Of a stretch of 64,000 nt of DNA, positions 40,290-48,530 are shown piece after piece. This DNA is from Cognatilysobacter tabacisoli (GTDB lineage Bacteria > Pseudomonadota > Gammaproteobacteria > Xanthomonadales > Xanthomonadaceae). Position numbers and translations under genes: made by a program. A model generated the notes under the pieces. That model worked only from the letters and a program-made list of their open reading frames with translations, did no database searches and was not told the DNA's origin. The stretch covers positions 1,488,001 through 1,552,000 of the forward strand of contig NZ_QXJI01000001.1 in assembly GCF_003586305.1 (NCBI RefSeq). The letters are read 5' to 3'. The number at the start of each line of letters is the position of its first letter. Within the stretch, counting starts at the first letter, position 1.

Positions 40290-42005
40290 ATGCGCCATGA
40301 GTTCGCCGGCCACGGAGCATCGCGCGGCAGCGCGCTCGGCCGGGCCCGCGTGCGCCTGCCGCACGCGCTGGAGGTCACCGAGGAGCACATCCCGGCCGCT
40401 GCGGTCGAGGACGAGGTGCAGCGCCTGCACGCGGCGATCGACGTCGTCCGCACCGAAATGCGCGACCTGCGCCAGCGCCTGCACGGCGCGCTCGCGCATG
40501 AAGTCGGCGAGTTCGTCGACCTGCACGCGCTGCTGCTCGACGACCCGGAGCTGCTGCAGGGCCTCGACGACCTGATCCGCACCGGCCTGTACGCCGCCGA
40601 CTACGCGCTGCGGCTGCAGCGCGACCGCATCGCGGGCGTGTTCTCGAGCATGGACGACGCGTACCTGCGCAGCCGCATCGACGACATCGACCAGGTCATC
40701 GGCCGCATCCACGCCGCGCTGCACCGGCGCAGCGCCGACCTGCAGGGCGTGGCCGGCGAGATCCTGGTGACCGACTCGGTCGCGCCCGCCGAGCTGGCGC
40801 AGCTGCAGGCGCAGGGCGTGATGGCAGTGGTGACGTCGGCCGGCAGCGCGCTGTCGCACAGCGCGATCCTCGCCCGCAGCCTGCACCTGCCGCTGGTCGT
40901 CGGCGCGGCGACCGCGCTGCAGCGGATCAACGACGGCGACGTGCTGGTCGTCGACGGCGGCAGCGGCCTGGTCGTGCTCGAACCCAATGCCGCCGACCTG
41001 CGCGCGCACCACCAGCGCCTGCGCGAGCACAAGCGCGAGCGCCGCCAGCTCAACCGCCTGCGGCGCGAACCCACGCGCACCACCGACGGCGTCGACATCA
41101 AGCTGTGGGCCAACGCGGAGTCCCGCGAGGACGTGGCCGAGGCGCACGCGCTCGGCGCGGCCGGCGTCGGCCTGTACCGCACCGAGTTCCTGTTCCTGCA
41201 GCGCAACGAGCTGCCGGACGAGGACGAGCAGTTCCGCACCTACCGCGACGTGGTCCTCGGCATGACCGGCCGCACGGTGACGATCCGCACGCTCGACGTC
41301 GGCGCGGACAAGGCCGATCGCACCGGGCTGGCGCTGACCGACGAGCCCAACCCGGCACTCGGCCTGCGCGGCGTGCGCCTGTCGCTGACGCGCGCCGACG
41401 TGTTCGATACCCAGCTTCGCGCGATCGTGCGCGCATCGGGCTACGGGCCGGTGCGCGTGCTGGTGCCGATGGTCAGCACCCGCGAGGAGATCCTGGCCGT
41501 GCGCAAGCGGCTCACGCGCGTGTCGGACGAACTGCGCGCGCAGGGCCACGAAGTGGCCGCGCAGATTCCGCTCGGCGCGATGATCGAGGTGCCGGCCGCG
41601 GCCATCGGCCTGTCGTCATTCATCGGCAGCATCGACTTCCTGTCGATCGGCACCAACGACCTAGTCCAGTACCTGCTCGCCGCCGACCGCAACAACGAAG
41701 CGCTCGGCGAGCTGTACACGCCGCTGCACCCGGCGGTGCTGCGGCTGCTGTCGACGATCATCGCCACCGCCAACCGCCGCGGGAAATCGGTGGCGGTGTG
41801 CGGCGAGATGGCCGGCGACCCGCTGTTCGCCCCGCTGCTGCTGGCGCTGGGCCTCAACGAGTTCAGCCTGCACCCGGGCACGCTGCTCGAACTGCGCCGG
41901 GCGATCCGCGACTGCGACCTGGCGCAGCTTCGCGCCCGTGCGCCGGCCCTGCTGCGCGCGCGCAGCCGCGCCGCGATCGAGGCTTGGATGCACGCGCAGC
42001 TGTGA
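40290..42005 (+). CDS. ptsI: PTS phosphoenolpyruvate-protein phosphotransferase (enzyme I)
   Basis: 571-residue enzyme I. N-terminal HPr-binding and phosphohistidine domain with His190 in TSAGSALSHSAILARS; C-terminal PEP-binding barrel with GAAGVGLYRTEFLFL, IRTLDVGADK, DFLSIGTNDLVQYLLAADRN and the catalytic Cys in VAVCGEMAGDP. No fused GAF domain, so it is the standard EI rather than PtsP. It closes the chain EI-HPr-EIIA in this locus, three genes long and without a permease. Confidence 0.96.
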   Translation: MRHEFAGHGASRGSALGRARVRLPHALEVTEEHIPAAAVEDEVQRLHAAIDVVRTEMRDLRQRLHGALAHEVGEFVDLHALLLDDPELLQGLDDLIRTGLYAADYALRLQRDRIAGVFSSMDDAYLRSRIDDIDQVIGRIHAALHRRSADLQGVAGEILVTDSVAPAELAQLQAQGVMAVVTSAGSALSHSAILARSLHLPLVVGAATALQRINDGDVLVVDGGSGLVVLEPNAADLRAHHQRLREHKRERRQLNRLRREPTRTTDGVDIKLWANAESREDVAEAHALGAAGVGLYRTEFLFLQRNELPDEDEQFRTYRDVVLGMTGRTVTIRTLDVGADKADRTGLALTDEPNPALGLRGVRLSLTRADVFDTQLRAIVRASGYGPVRVLVPMVSTREEILAVRKRLTRVSDELRAQGHEVAAQIPLGAMIEVPAAAIGLSSFIGSIDFLSIGTNDLVQYLLAADRNNEALGELYTPLHPAVLRLLSTIIATANRRGKSVAVCGEMAGDPLFAPLLLALGLNEFSLHPGTLLELRRAIRDCDLAQLRARAPALLRARSRAAIEAWMHAQL

Positions 42006-42058
42006 GCACGCGCGACACGCCTGCTCGCGCGGGGTGTCCAAGCGCCCCGGGCGCGGGC

Positions 42059-42082
42059 GATAATGCGGCCATGAACGCCTGA
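42059..42082 (+). promoter_or_regulatory. Candidate promoter and three-codon leader ORF before mgtE
   Basis: A -10-like GATAAT (42059-42064) is followed after exactly 6 nt by ATG-AAC-GCC-TGA (42071-42082), encoding Met-Asn-Ala. It lies 53 nt before the mgtE ATG and is in a different frame. It may be chance, or a leaderless mini-ORF in a regulated leader. Confidence 0.3.
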
Positions 42083-42135
42083 CCCTGTCGCGCCATCCGT
42101 GGCCGCGACGCGACCACGCTTCCCACGAACCCGGG

Positions 42136-43506
42136 ATGCCACGTATGGCCGAAGCCGTCCGCCACGACAAGACCGCGCGCCAGCTGCGCCTGCTCTCCGA
42201 CGCGCTCGACAGCGGTCGGCTGGGACCGGTGCGCCGGCTGGTCAACACCCTGTCGCCGGCGGAGATCGGCAACCTGCTCGAGTCGCTGCCGCCGGGCAAG
42301 CGCCAGGTCGTGTGGGGGCTGGTCGACGCCGAGGACGACGGCGAAGTGCTGGTCCACGTCGGCGACGAGGTCCGCGAGAGCCTGCTGGCGGACATGGACA
42401 CCGACGAGATTGTCGCCGCGGTCGAGGACCTCGACATCGACGACCTCGCCGACCTGGTCGAGGACCTGCCCGACACCGTCATCGACGAAGTGCTCAAGTC
42501 GATGGACCGCGAGAACCGCGAGCGGCTCGAGCAGGTGCTGTCGTACCCGGAGGACACCGCTGGCCGCCTGATGAACCCGGACGTGGTGACGGTGCGCGCC
42601 GACACCACGGTCGACGTCGTGCTGCGCTACCTGCGGCTGCGCGGCGAACTGCCCGAGCACACCGACCACCTGTACGTGGTCAGCCGCCGCCACCAGTACC
42701 TCGGCCGCATCGCGCTGGCCGCGCTGCTGACCAACGACGCCGGCACGCCGATCAACAAGCTGATCGACGACGAACAGCCGGCGATCGACGTCACCGAGAC
42801 CGACAGCGAGGTCGCCCGGCAGTTCTCGGACCACGACTGGATCAGCGCGCCGGTCGTCGACGACAACAACATCCTGCTCGGCCGCATTACCATCGACGAC
42901 GTCGTCGACATCATCCGCGAGCAGGCCGAGCACCAGGCGCTCAGCGCCGCCGGCCTTGACGAGGACGAGGACCTGTTCTCGCCGGTGCGGCGCGCGTTCC
43001 GTCGTCGGCTGATCTGGCTGTCGATCAACCTCGCGACGGCGTTCATCGCCGCCAGCGTGGTCGGCCGCTTCGAGGCCACGATCGAGCAGATCGTCGCGCT
43101 GGCGGTGCTGATGCCGATCGTCGCCGGCATGGGCGGCAACGCCGGCACCCAGGTGCTGGCGCTGATGATCCGCGGCCTGGCGCTGGGCCAGATCGGCGCG
43201 TCGAACGTCGGCACCCTGCTGCGCAAGGAGCTGTCGGTGGCGCTGATCAACGGCCTGTGCCTGGGCATCGGGCTCGGACTGATCGTGCTGGCGTGGTTCC
43301 GCGACCCGGGCCTGTCGATGGTCATCGGCACCGCGCTGACGATCAACATGCTGACCGCCGCGGCCGGCGGCGTGCTGGTGCCGCTGACGCTGAAGCGGCT
43401 CGGCTTCGACCCCGCGCTGGCCGGCGGCGTGATGCTGACCACGCTGACCGACGTGATGGGTTTCCTGAGCTTCCTCGGGCTGGCGACGCTGATCCTGCTG
43501 CGCTGA
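42136..43506 (+). CDS. mgtE: Magnesium transporter MgtE
   Basis: 456-residue MgtE. N-terminal superhelical domain (about 15-130) with SPAEIGNLLESLPPGKRQVV; then two CBS domains (about 140-270) carrying YPEDTAGRLMNPDVVTV and APVVDDNNILLGRITIDD. A five-helix pore domain (about 290-456) includes MPIVAGMGGNAGTQVLALMI, the ion-path signature. The CBS and N domains close the pore when cytoplasmic Mg2+ is high. A second ATG nine bases later (42145) has a GGGA at better distance and may be the true start. Confidence 0.95.
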   Translation: MPRMAEAVRHDKTARQLRLLSDALDSGRLGPVRRLVNTLSPAEIGNLLESLPPGKRQVVWGLVDAEDDGEVLVHVGDEVRESLLADMDTDEIVAAVEDLDIDDLADLVEDLPDTVIDEVLKSMDRENRERLEQVLSYPEDTAGRLMNPDVVTVRADTTVDVVLRYLRLRGELPEHTDHLYVVSRRHQYLGRIALAALLTNDAGTPINKLIDDEQPAIDVTETDSEVARQFSDHDWISAPVVDDNNILLGRITIDDVVDIIREQAEHQALSAAGLDEDEDLFSPVRRAFRRRLIWLSINLATAFIAASVVGRFEATIEQIVALAVLMPIVAGMGGNAGTQVLALMIRGLALGQIGASNVGTLLRKELSVALINGLCLGIGLGLIVLAWFRDPGLSMVIGTALTINMLTAAAGGVLVPLTLKRLGFDPALAGGVMLTTLTDVMGFLSFLGLATLILLR

Positions 43507-43585
43507 GCGGCTGCCCTCCCCTGCAACGCGGCGAATGCGCGCGTTCGCGTAAGGTGCCCGCTGCACCGACGCGCCCGAGGCCACG

Positions 43586-44389
43586 ATGCTCCGTCCGACC
43601 CGACTGCTGCTCTCCCTGGCCGCCTTGCTGGCCGTCCTCGCCGCGTGCCGCAGCGTGCCCCCGGCGTCCACGGGCGCCGGCAGCGGGCGGTTCATCGAAC
43701 GCGAGGTCCACGTGGCCGGCGCCACGCATCGCTACCAGGTGTTCGTGCCGGCGGCCGCGCGCGCCGGCCGCGCGCCGGTCATCCTGTTCCTGCACGGCTC
43801 CGGCGAGCGCGGCGACGACAACCGCAGGCAGGTCGAGGTCGGGCTGGGGCCGCGCGTGCGCGACCGCGCGCGCGACTTTCCCGCCATCGTCGTCTTCCCT
43901 CAGGCGCCCGACGGGACCGAATGGAGCGACAACGTCGCCGTCGTGCTGGCCCAGCTCGAAGCGGCGACGGTCGAGTTCGACGGCGACCGCGACCGCACCT
44001 ACCTGACCGGCCTGTCGATGGGCGGATACGGCACCTGGGACCTCGCGCTGCGCGAGCCGACGCGGTTCGCCGCGCTGGTGCCGGTCTGCGGCGGACTCAG
44101 CGGCGGCACCCGCCGCCCGTCGCTGACGGTGCAGTCGGTCGCCGGCGAGCCCGACCCGTTCGCCGCGGCGGCCCAACGATTGCGCGCGGTGCCGACGTGG
44201 ATCTTCCACGGGGCCCGCGACGACGTGGTGCCTCCCGAGCAGTCGCGGCGGATGGCTGCCGCGCTGCGTGCCGCCGGCGCCGCCGACGCGCGCTACACCG
44301 AGTTCGCCGACGCCAACCACAACAGCTGGGACCCGGCCTACGCGACCGACGCGCTGTGGCCGTGGCTGTTCGCGCAGCGGCGGCGCTGA
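43586..44389 (+). CDS. Lipoprotein alpha/beta-hydrolase (esterase, LpqC/CE1-like)
   Basis: 267-residue lipoprotein: signal peptide with lipobox LAVLAAC (Cys21). The hydrolase domain is of the dienelactone/phospholipase-carboxylesterase or PHB-depolymerase-like group: oxyanion VILFLHGSGERGDD, nucleophile Ser144 in LTGLSMGGYGTWD, acid Asp212 or 213 in HGARDDVVP, His245 in ADANHNSWDPAY. Probably faces the periplasm or outer membrane and cleaves ester bonds of polysaccharides or small esters; substrate not known. Single gene between mgtE and convergent pyrB. Confidence 0.9.
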   Translation: MLRPTRLLLSLAALLAVLAACRSVPPASTGAGSGRFIEREVHVAGATHRYQVFVPAAARAGRAPVILFLHGSGERGDDNRRQVEVGLGPRVRDRARDFPAIVVFPQAPDGTEWSDNVAVVLAQLEAATVEFDGDRDRTYLTGLSMGGYGTWDLALREPTRFAALVPVCGGLSGGTRRPSLTVQSVAGEPDPFAAAAQRLRAVPTWIFHGARDDVVPPEQSRRMAAALRAAGAADARYTEFADANHNSWDPAYATDALWPWLFAQRRR

Positions 44390-44432
44390 GCCGACCCCGT
44401 CCCGACACGCCAGCCGCGCAAACGCGGCGACG

Positions 44433-44449
44433 CGTTGCGCACGGCAACG
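44433..44449. repeat. Inverted repeat CGTTGC-N5-GCAACG in convergent spacer
   Basis: 6-bp arms in the 105-nt gap between the esterase and pyrB stops. No T tract, so weak as a terminator. Similar GCAACG repeats at 19394 and 62224. Confidence 0.35.
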
Positions 44450-44494
44450 AGGAACACCGTTGGCTTCCGCCGGGCGGACCGGTGGCCGCGCGCG

Positions 44495-45436
44495 TCAGCG
44501 CCGCCCGAGCAGCGCCTCGAGCACCGCCATCCGCACCGCCACGCCGTTGCCGACCTGGCGCAGGATCAGCGACTGCGCCCCGTCGGCCACTTCGTCGGTG
44601 ATTTCGACGCCGCGGTTCATCGGGCCGGGATGCAGCACCACGGCATCCGGCGCAGCGCGGCGCAGCCTTGCAGCCGTGAGGCCGAAGTCGCGGTGGTAGT
44701 CGTCGAGCGACGCGACCAGTCCGTCGTCCATCCGTTCGCGCTGCAGGCGCAGCATCATCGCCGCGTCGACGCCATCGAGCGCAGCGTCGAGGTCGTGCGA
44801 GACCACGCAGCCGTCCAGCGTGCCATCGCTCGGCAGCAGCGACGCCGGACCGCAGACGCGGATCTCCGCGGCGCCTAGCGCTCGCAGCGCGTGCAGGTCG
44901 GAGCGGGCGACGCGTGAGTGCAGCACGTCGCCGACGATCACCACCTTCAACCGCGAGAAGTCGGCGCCCTTCGCCTGGCGCAGCGTCAGCATGTCGAGCA
45001 GGCCCTGGGTCGGGTGCGCGCTGCGGCCGTCGCCGGCGTTGACCAGCGCCGTCCCGCGGTTGGCGACCGCGGCCAGCTCGGCGACCGCGCCGTCGCGCTT
45101 GTCGCGGACGACGAAGCCGCGCACGCCCATCGCCTCGATCGTCTTCAGCGTGTCGTGCGCGGTCTCGCCCTTGGTCGTCGACGAGGTCGACGCGTCGAAC
45201 GACAGCACGTCGGCGCCGAGGCGCTGCGCGGCCAGCTGGAAGCTCAGGCGCGTGCGCGTGGACGGCTCGAAGAACAGCGTGCACACCGCGACGCCGGCCA
45301 GGGCCTCACGCGCGTCGTGGCCCGCGGCGAAGTGCGCGGCGCGGTCAAGCAGCGATTCGATCGCTGCGCGCGGCAGGCGATCGAGGGTCAGCAGGTGGCG
45401 CAGCGCGCCGGCGTCGTCGGTCTGGTCGGGCGTCAT
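44495..45436 (-). CDS. pyrB: Aspartate carbamoyltransferase catalytic subunit PyrB
   Basis: 313-residue ATCase, second step of pyrimidine synthesis. Carbamoyl-phosphate loop FFEPSTRTRLSFQLAA; DASTSSTTKGETAHDTLKTI; HPTQGLLDMLTL; LHPGPMNRGVEI. No pyrI or pyrC-like gene adjacent. Downstream member of yqgE-ruvX-pyrB (21 nt after ruvX), the same order as in pseudomonads. Confidence 0.96.
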   Translation of the reverse strand: MTPDQTDDAGALRHLLTLDRLPRAAIESLLDRAAHFAAGHDAREALAGVAVCTLFFEPSTRTRLSFQLAAQRLGADVLSFDASTSSTTKGETAHDTLKTIEAMGVRGFVVRDKRDGAVAELAAVANRGTALVNAGDGRSAHPTQGLLDMLTLRQAKGADFSRLKVVIVGDVLHSRVARSDLHALRALGAAEIRVCGPASLLPSDGTLDGCVVSHDLDAALDGVDAAMMLRLQRERMDDGLVASLDDYHRDFGLTAARLRRAAPDAVVLHPGPMNRGVEITDEVADGAQSLILRQVGNGVAVRMAVLEALLGRR

Positions 45437-45457
45437 GGGGTCGCGGAGGAAGGGAAA

Positions 45458-45940
45458 TCAGCCGGCGTCCGGCGCCGGCGAATCGGCCGCCGGCAGGTCG
45501 GTGGCCTCGTGCGGGGCGGCCAGCCAGCGTTCGACGATGACCGCGGCGGCCACCGCATCCAGGGCATCGGCATCGCGCCGGCGCTTGCGGCCCTGCGCGC
45601 GATCGACCGCGAACCGCTGAGCCGCCTCGATCGAGCTGGAGCGCTCGTCGACCAGCGCCACCGGCAAGCCGTAACGTGCGTGCAGCTCGCGCGCGAACGC
45701 ATGCGCACGCAGCCGGATCGGCTGGTCGCCGCCGTCGAGCGTCATCGGGTCGCCGACGATCAGGCCGTCCGGGCGCCACTCGTTGCGCAGCTTGTCGATC
45801 GTCGACCAGTCGGGGCCGTGCGCGTGCACGTCGACCACCGCCAGCGCGCGGCCGCCGTGGCCGAACGCGCTGCCGACGGCCACGCCGATGCGGCGGGCGC
45901 CGACGTCGAATCCGAGCACGGTGCCGGCGACCTTCATCAT
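45458..45940 (-). CDS. ruvX: Holliday junction resolvase-like RuvX (YqgF)
   Basis: 160-residue RNase-H-fold nuclease: GFDVGARRIGVAVG with the first catalytic Asp, DERSSSIEAAQR with the catalytic Glu, and DADALDAVAAAVIVERWL with the last acidic pair. Family members process 16S pre-rRNA 5' ends and were annotated as Holliday junction resolvases. The C-terminal tail about 138-160 is low-complexity. Two adjacent ATGs (45940, 45937) are possible. Between yqgE and pyrB. Confidence 0.93.
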   Translation of the reverse strand: MMKVAGTVLGFDVGARRIGVAVGSAFGHGGRALAVVDVHAHGPDWSTIDKLRNEWRPDGLIVGDPMTLDGGDQPIRLRAHAFARELHARYGLPVALVDERSSSIEAAQRFAVDRAQGRKRRRDADALDAVAAAVIVERWLAAPHEATDLPAADSPAPDAG

Positions 45941-45950
45941 CGGCGGGCCC

Positions 45951-46517
45951 TCAGGCGTGGCCCGAGTAGTCGGCGAGGTAGGCGAAATCGACGCCGATGC
46001 GCCCGGCGGCGGCCTGCCAGCGCGCGTCCAGCGGCAGGTCGAACAGCAGTTCGGCGTCGGCCGGCGCGGTCAGCCAGTCGTTCTCGGTCAGCTCGCGCTC
46101 TAGCTGGCCCGACCCCCAGCCGGCGCAGCCGAGGGCGACGACCGCATGCTCGGGCCCTTCGCCGCGGGCCATCGCCTCGAGGATGTCGCGCGAGGTGGTC
46201 AGGAACAGCGCATCGGTGATCGCCAGTGTCGAGCTCCACTGCTCCCCGCCGTCGTGCAGCACGAAGCCGCGCTCTGGGTGCACCGGCCCGCCGGCGAGCA
46301 CGATCTGGGCGCGCATCGACTCGCTGCCACCGTCGACGCCCATCTGCCCGAACAGGTCGCCGAGCGTGTACTCGGACGCGCGGTTGACGACCACGCCCAT
46401 CGCGCCGTCGTCGTCGTGCTGGCAGATCAGGGTGACGCTGCGGGAAAAGTTCGTGTCGGCCAGCGCCGGCAGGGCGATCAGCACCTGGTTCGCAAGGGGG
46501 GTCGGCATCACGGACAT
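45951..46517 (-). CDS. yqgE: YqgE/AlgH family protein
   Basis: 188-residue YqgE/AlgH (DUF179) protein: [56 protein letters not shown] and [20 protein letters not shown]. Function uncertain; AlgH was linked to alginate regulation in Pseudomonas. First gene of yqgE-ruvX-pyrB. It has no ribosome site; a TAGAAT -10 ends exactly 6 nt before the ATG, suggesting a leaderless start. Confidence 0.93.
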   Translation of the reverse strand: MSVMPTPLANQVLIALPALADTNFSRSVTLICQHDDDGAMGVVVNRASEYTLGDLFGQMGVDGGSESMRAQIVLAGGPVHPERGFVLHDGGEQWSSTLAITDALFLTTSRDILEAMARGEGPEHAVVALGCAGWGSGQLERELTENDWLTAPADAELLFDLPLDARWQAAAGRIGVDFAYLADYSGHA

Positions 46518-46523
46518 GGCGCC

Positions 46524-46529
46524 ATTCTA
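46524..46529 (-). promoter_or_regulatory. -10 element directly before yqgE
   Basis: TAGAAT on the minus strand, 6 nt (GGCGCC) before the ATG. Fits a leaderless transcript for the yqgE-ruvX-pyrB operon. Confidence 0.5.
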
Positions 46530-46629
46530 TCGTGGCCTCCACGGCCCCGCCCCGGCTGGACGGACCGCGCACGGCGGCGCACGATGGGGATTGACCCGCC
46601 GACGCGCGCCGCGCGCCCAGACCGCCGCG

Positions 46630-47187
46630 ATGTCGACCTACTGCGCCTTCGCCCCCGGCCATCCGCTGCACGGGCCGTACCACGACCACGAGTACGGGTT
46701 CCCGCAGCGCGGCGAGTCCGCGCTGTTCGAGCGGCTCGTGCTCGAGATCAACCAGGCCGGGCTGAGCTGGGAGACGATCCTGCGCAAGCGCGACGGCTTC
46801 CGCCGCGCGTACGACGGCTTCGACGTCGACACCGTGGCCGACTATGGGGACGCGGACCGCGCGCGCCTGCTCGCCGACCCCGGGATCATCCGCAACCGGT
46901 TGAAGGTCGACGCGGCGATCCACAACGCCGGCGTGATCCGGGCCCTGCGGGACTCGCACGGGGGTTTCGCCGACTGGCTCGACGCGCACCTGCTCGACGG
47001 CGGCGTCGCGCGCGACAAGGCCGGCTGGGTCAGGCTGTTCAAGCGCACGTTCCGCTTCACCGGCGGCGAGATCACCGGGGAGTTCCTGATGAGCCTGGGC
47101 TATCTGCCCGGCACGCACCGAGACGACTGCCCAGTGCAGGCGCGGATCCTCGCGCTCGACCCGCCGTGGCGCCGCGTGCTGGGCTGA
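46630..47187 (+). CDS. DNA-3-methyladenine glycosylase I (Tag)
   Basis: 185-residue Tag-family base-excision glycosylase. The four zinc-snap ligands are kept: Cys5, His18 (YHDHEYGF), His163 and Cys167 (THRDDC). The helix-hairpin-helix region includes EINQAGLSWETILRKRDGF and DPGIIRNRLKVDAAIHNA; FKRTFRFTGGEITGEFLMS replaces the E. coli FKFVGTTICYSFMQ segment. Active-site details differ slightly from E. coli Tag (LSWETIL for LSWITVL). Removes 3-methyladenine from alkylated DNA. ATG 46630; longer frame upstream overlaps yqgE and is rejected. Confidence 0.9.
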   Translation: MSTYCAFAPGHPLHGPYHDHEYGFPQRGESALFERLVLEINQAGLSWETILRKRDGFRRAYDGFDVDTVADYGDADRARLLADPGIIRNRLKVDAAIHNAGVIRALRDSHGGFADWLDAHLLDGGVARDKAGWVRLFKRTFRFTGGEITGEFLMSLGYLPGTHRDDCPVQARILALDPPWRRVLG

Positions 47188-47210
47188 CGCGGCCCGCAGG
47201 AGGCCATTGC

Positions 47211-47247
47211 GAAAACGACGAAGGGACGGTTGCCCGTCCCTTCGTCC
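47211..47247 (-). terminator. Terminator of pilT-pilU operon
   Basis: Stem of about 12 bp (ACGAAGGGACGG/CCGTCCCTTCGT) followed on the minus strand by CGTTTTC; 25 nt after the pilU stop. It also lies at the end of the convergent tag gene and may stop both. Confidence 0.85.
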
Positions 47248-47271
47248 GAACCGCGCCGCGTTGGTGGCGCG

Positions 47272-48423
47272 TCAGCGCACTTCCGCGACCTCGACCCCGT
47301 CCAGCCCCTGCGACAGCGTCTTCGCGTCGCCGCCCTGGGCCAGCTTGATGCGCAGGCGCACCTCGTTCTGGCTGTCGGCGTAGCGCAGCGCGTCCTCGTA
47401 GCTGATCTCGCCGGCCTGGTACAGCTCGAACAGCGCCTGGTCGAACGTCTTCATGCCGAGGTTGGTCGACTCCTTCATGACCTCCTTCAGCTTGTGGATC
47501 TCGCCGTCGCGGATGTAATCCTGCACCAGCGGCGTGCCAAGCAGGATCTCCATCGCCACGCGCCGGCCCTTGCCGTCCGGCGTGGGGATCAGCTGCTGCG
47601 CGACGACGCCCTTGATGTTCAGCGACATGTCCATCAGCAGCTGCCCGCGGCGGTCTTCCGGGAAGAAGTTGATGATGCGGTCCATCGCCTGGTTCGCGTT
47701 GTTGGCGTGCAGCGTGCACAGCACGAGGTGGCCCGTTTCGGCGAACGCGATCGCGTGGTCCATGCCTTCGCGCGTGCGCACCTCGCCGATCATGATCACG
47801 TCGGGCGCCTGGCGCAGGGTGTTCTTCAGCGCGTTCTCCCAGGTGTCAGTGTCGATGCCGACCTCGCGCTGGGTGATGATGCAGCCCTCGTGCTTGTGCA
47901 CGAACTCGATCGGGTCCTCGATCGTGATGATGTGGCCGGTGGAGTTCATGTTGCGGTAGCCGATCATCGCCGCCAGCGACGTCGACTTGCCGGTGCCGGT
48001 CGCGCCGACGAAGATGATGATGCCGCGCTTGGTCATCGCCAGCGTCTTGATGATCGGCGGCAGGTTCAGCTCGTCGATCGTCGGAATCTTGGTCTCGATC
48101 CGGCGCAGCACCATGCCGACCTGGTTGCGCTGGTAGAAGCACGACACGCGGAAGCGGCCGACGCCGGCGACGCCGATCGCGAAGTTGCACTCGTGGGTCT
48201 TCTCGAACTCCTCGCGCTGCTGCGGGCTCATCACGTTGAGCACCAGGTCGCGGCTCTGCTGCGGCGTCAGCGGGTTCTGCGTGATCGGCGAGATCTTGCC
48301 GTGCACCTTCATCGACGGCGGCATGCCGGCCGTGATGAACAGGTCCGACGCCTTCTGGTGCGCCATCAGCTTGAGAAAGGAGGTGAAGTCGATGCTGCTG
48401 CCGGTGGTTGCTGCGGTATTCAT
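47272..48423 (-). CDS. pilU: Type IV pilus retraction ATPase PilU
   Basis: 383-residue PilT-paralogue ATPase. Walker A GATGTGKSTSLAAMI, Asp box ITIEDPIEFVHKHEGCII, Walker B APDVIMIGEVRTREGM, His box GHLVLCTLHANNANQAMDRI. PilU assists PilT in forceful pilus retraction, needed for twitching and DNA uptake under load. GGAGG lies before the ATG. Follows pilT after 107 nt on the same strand. The C-terminal 35 residues beyond the PilT core are typical of PilU. Confidence 0.95.
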   Translation of the reverse strand: MNTAATTGSSIDFTSFLKLMAHQKASDLFITAGMPPSMKVHGKISPITQNPLTPQQSRDLVLNVMSPQQREEFEKTHECNFAIGVAGVGRFRVSCFYQRNQVGMVLRRIETKIPTIDELNLPPIIKTLAMTKRGIIIFVGATGTGKSTSLAAMIGYRNMNSTGHIITIEDPIEFVHKHEGCIITQREVGIDTDTWENALKNTLRQAPDVIMIGEVRTREGMDHAIAFAETGHLVLCTLHANNANQAMDRIINFFPEDRRGQLLMDMSLNIKGVVAQQLIPTPDGKGRRVAMEILLGTPLVQDYIRDGEIHKLKEVMKESTNLGMKTFDQALFELYQAGEISYEDALRYADSQNEVRLRIKLAQGGDAKTLSQGLDGVEVAEVR

Positions 48424-48530
48424 CGTGCGGCCTCCGTGAGGCTGGGGGGCCGCGGCGGGCGCATCCGGTGGGTCGGTTCCGGTGCCATCCCCCGCGGCGG
48501 GCGATGCGTGGGTGTCGGTGGTCGCGCCAG

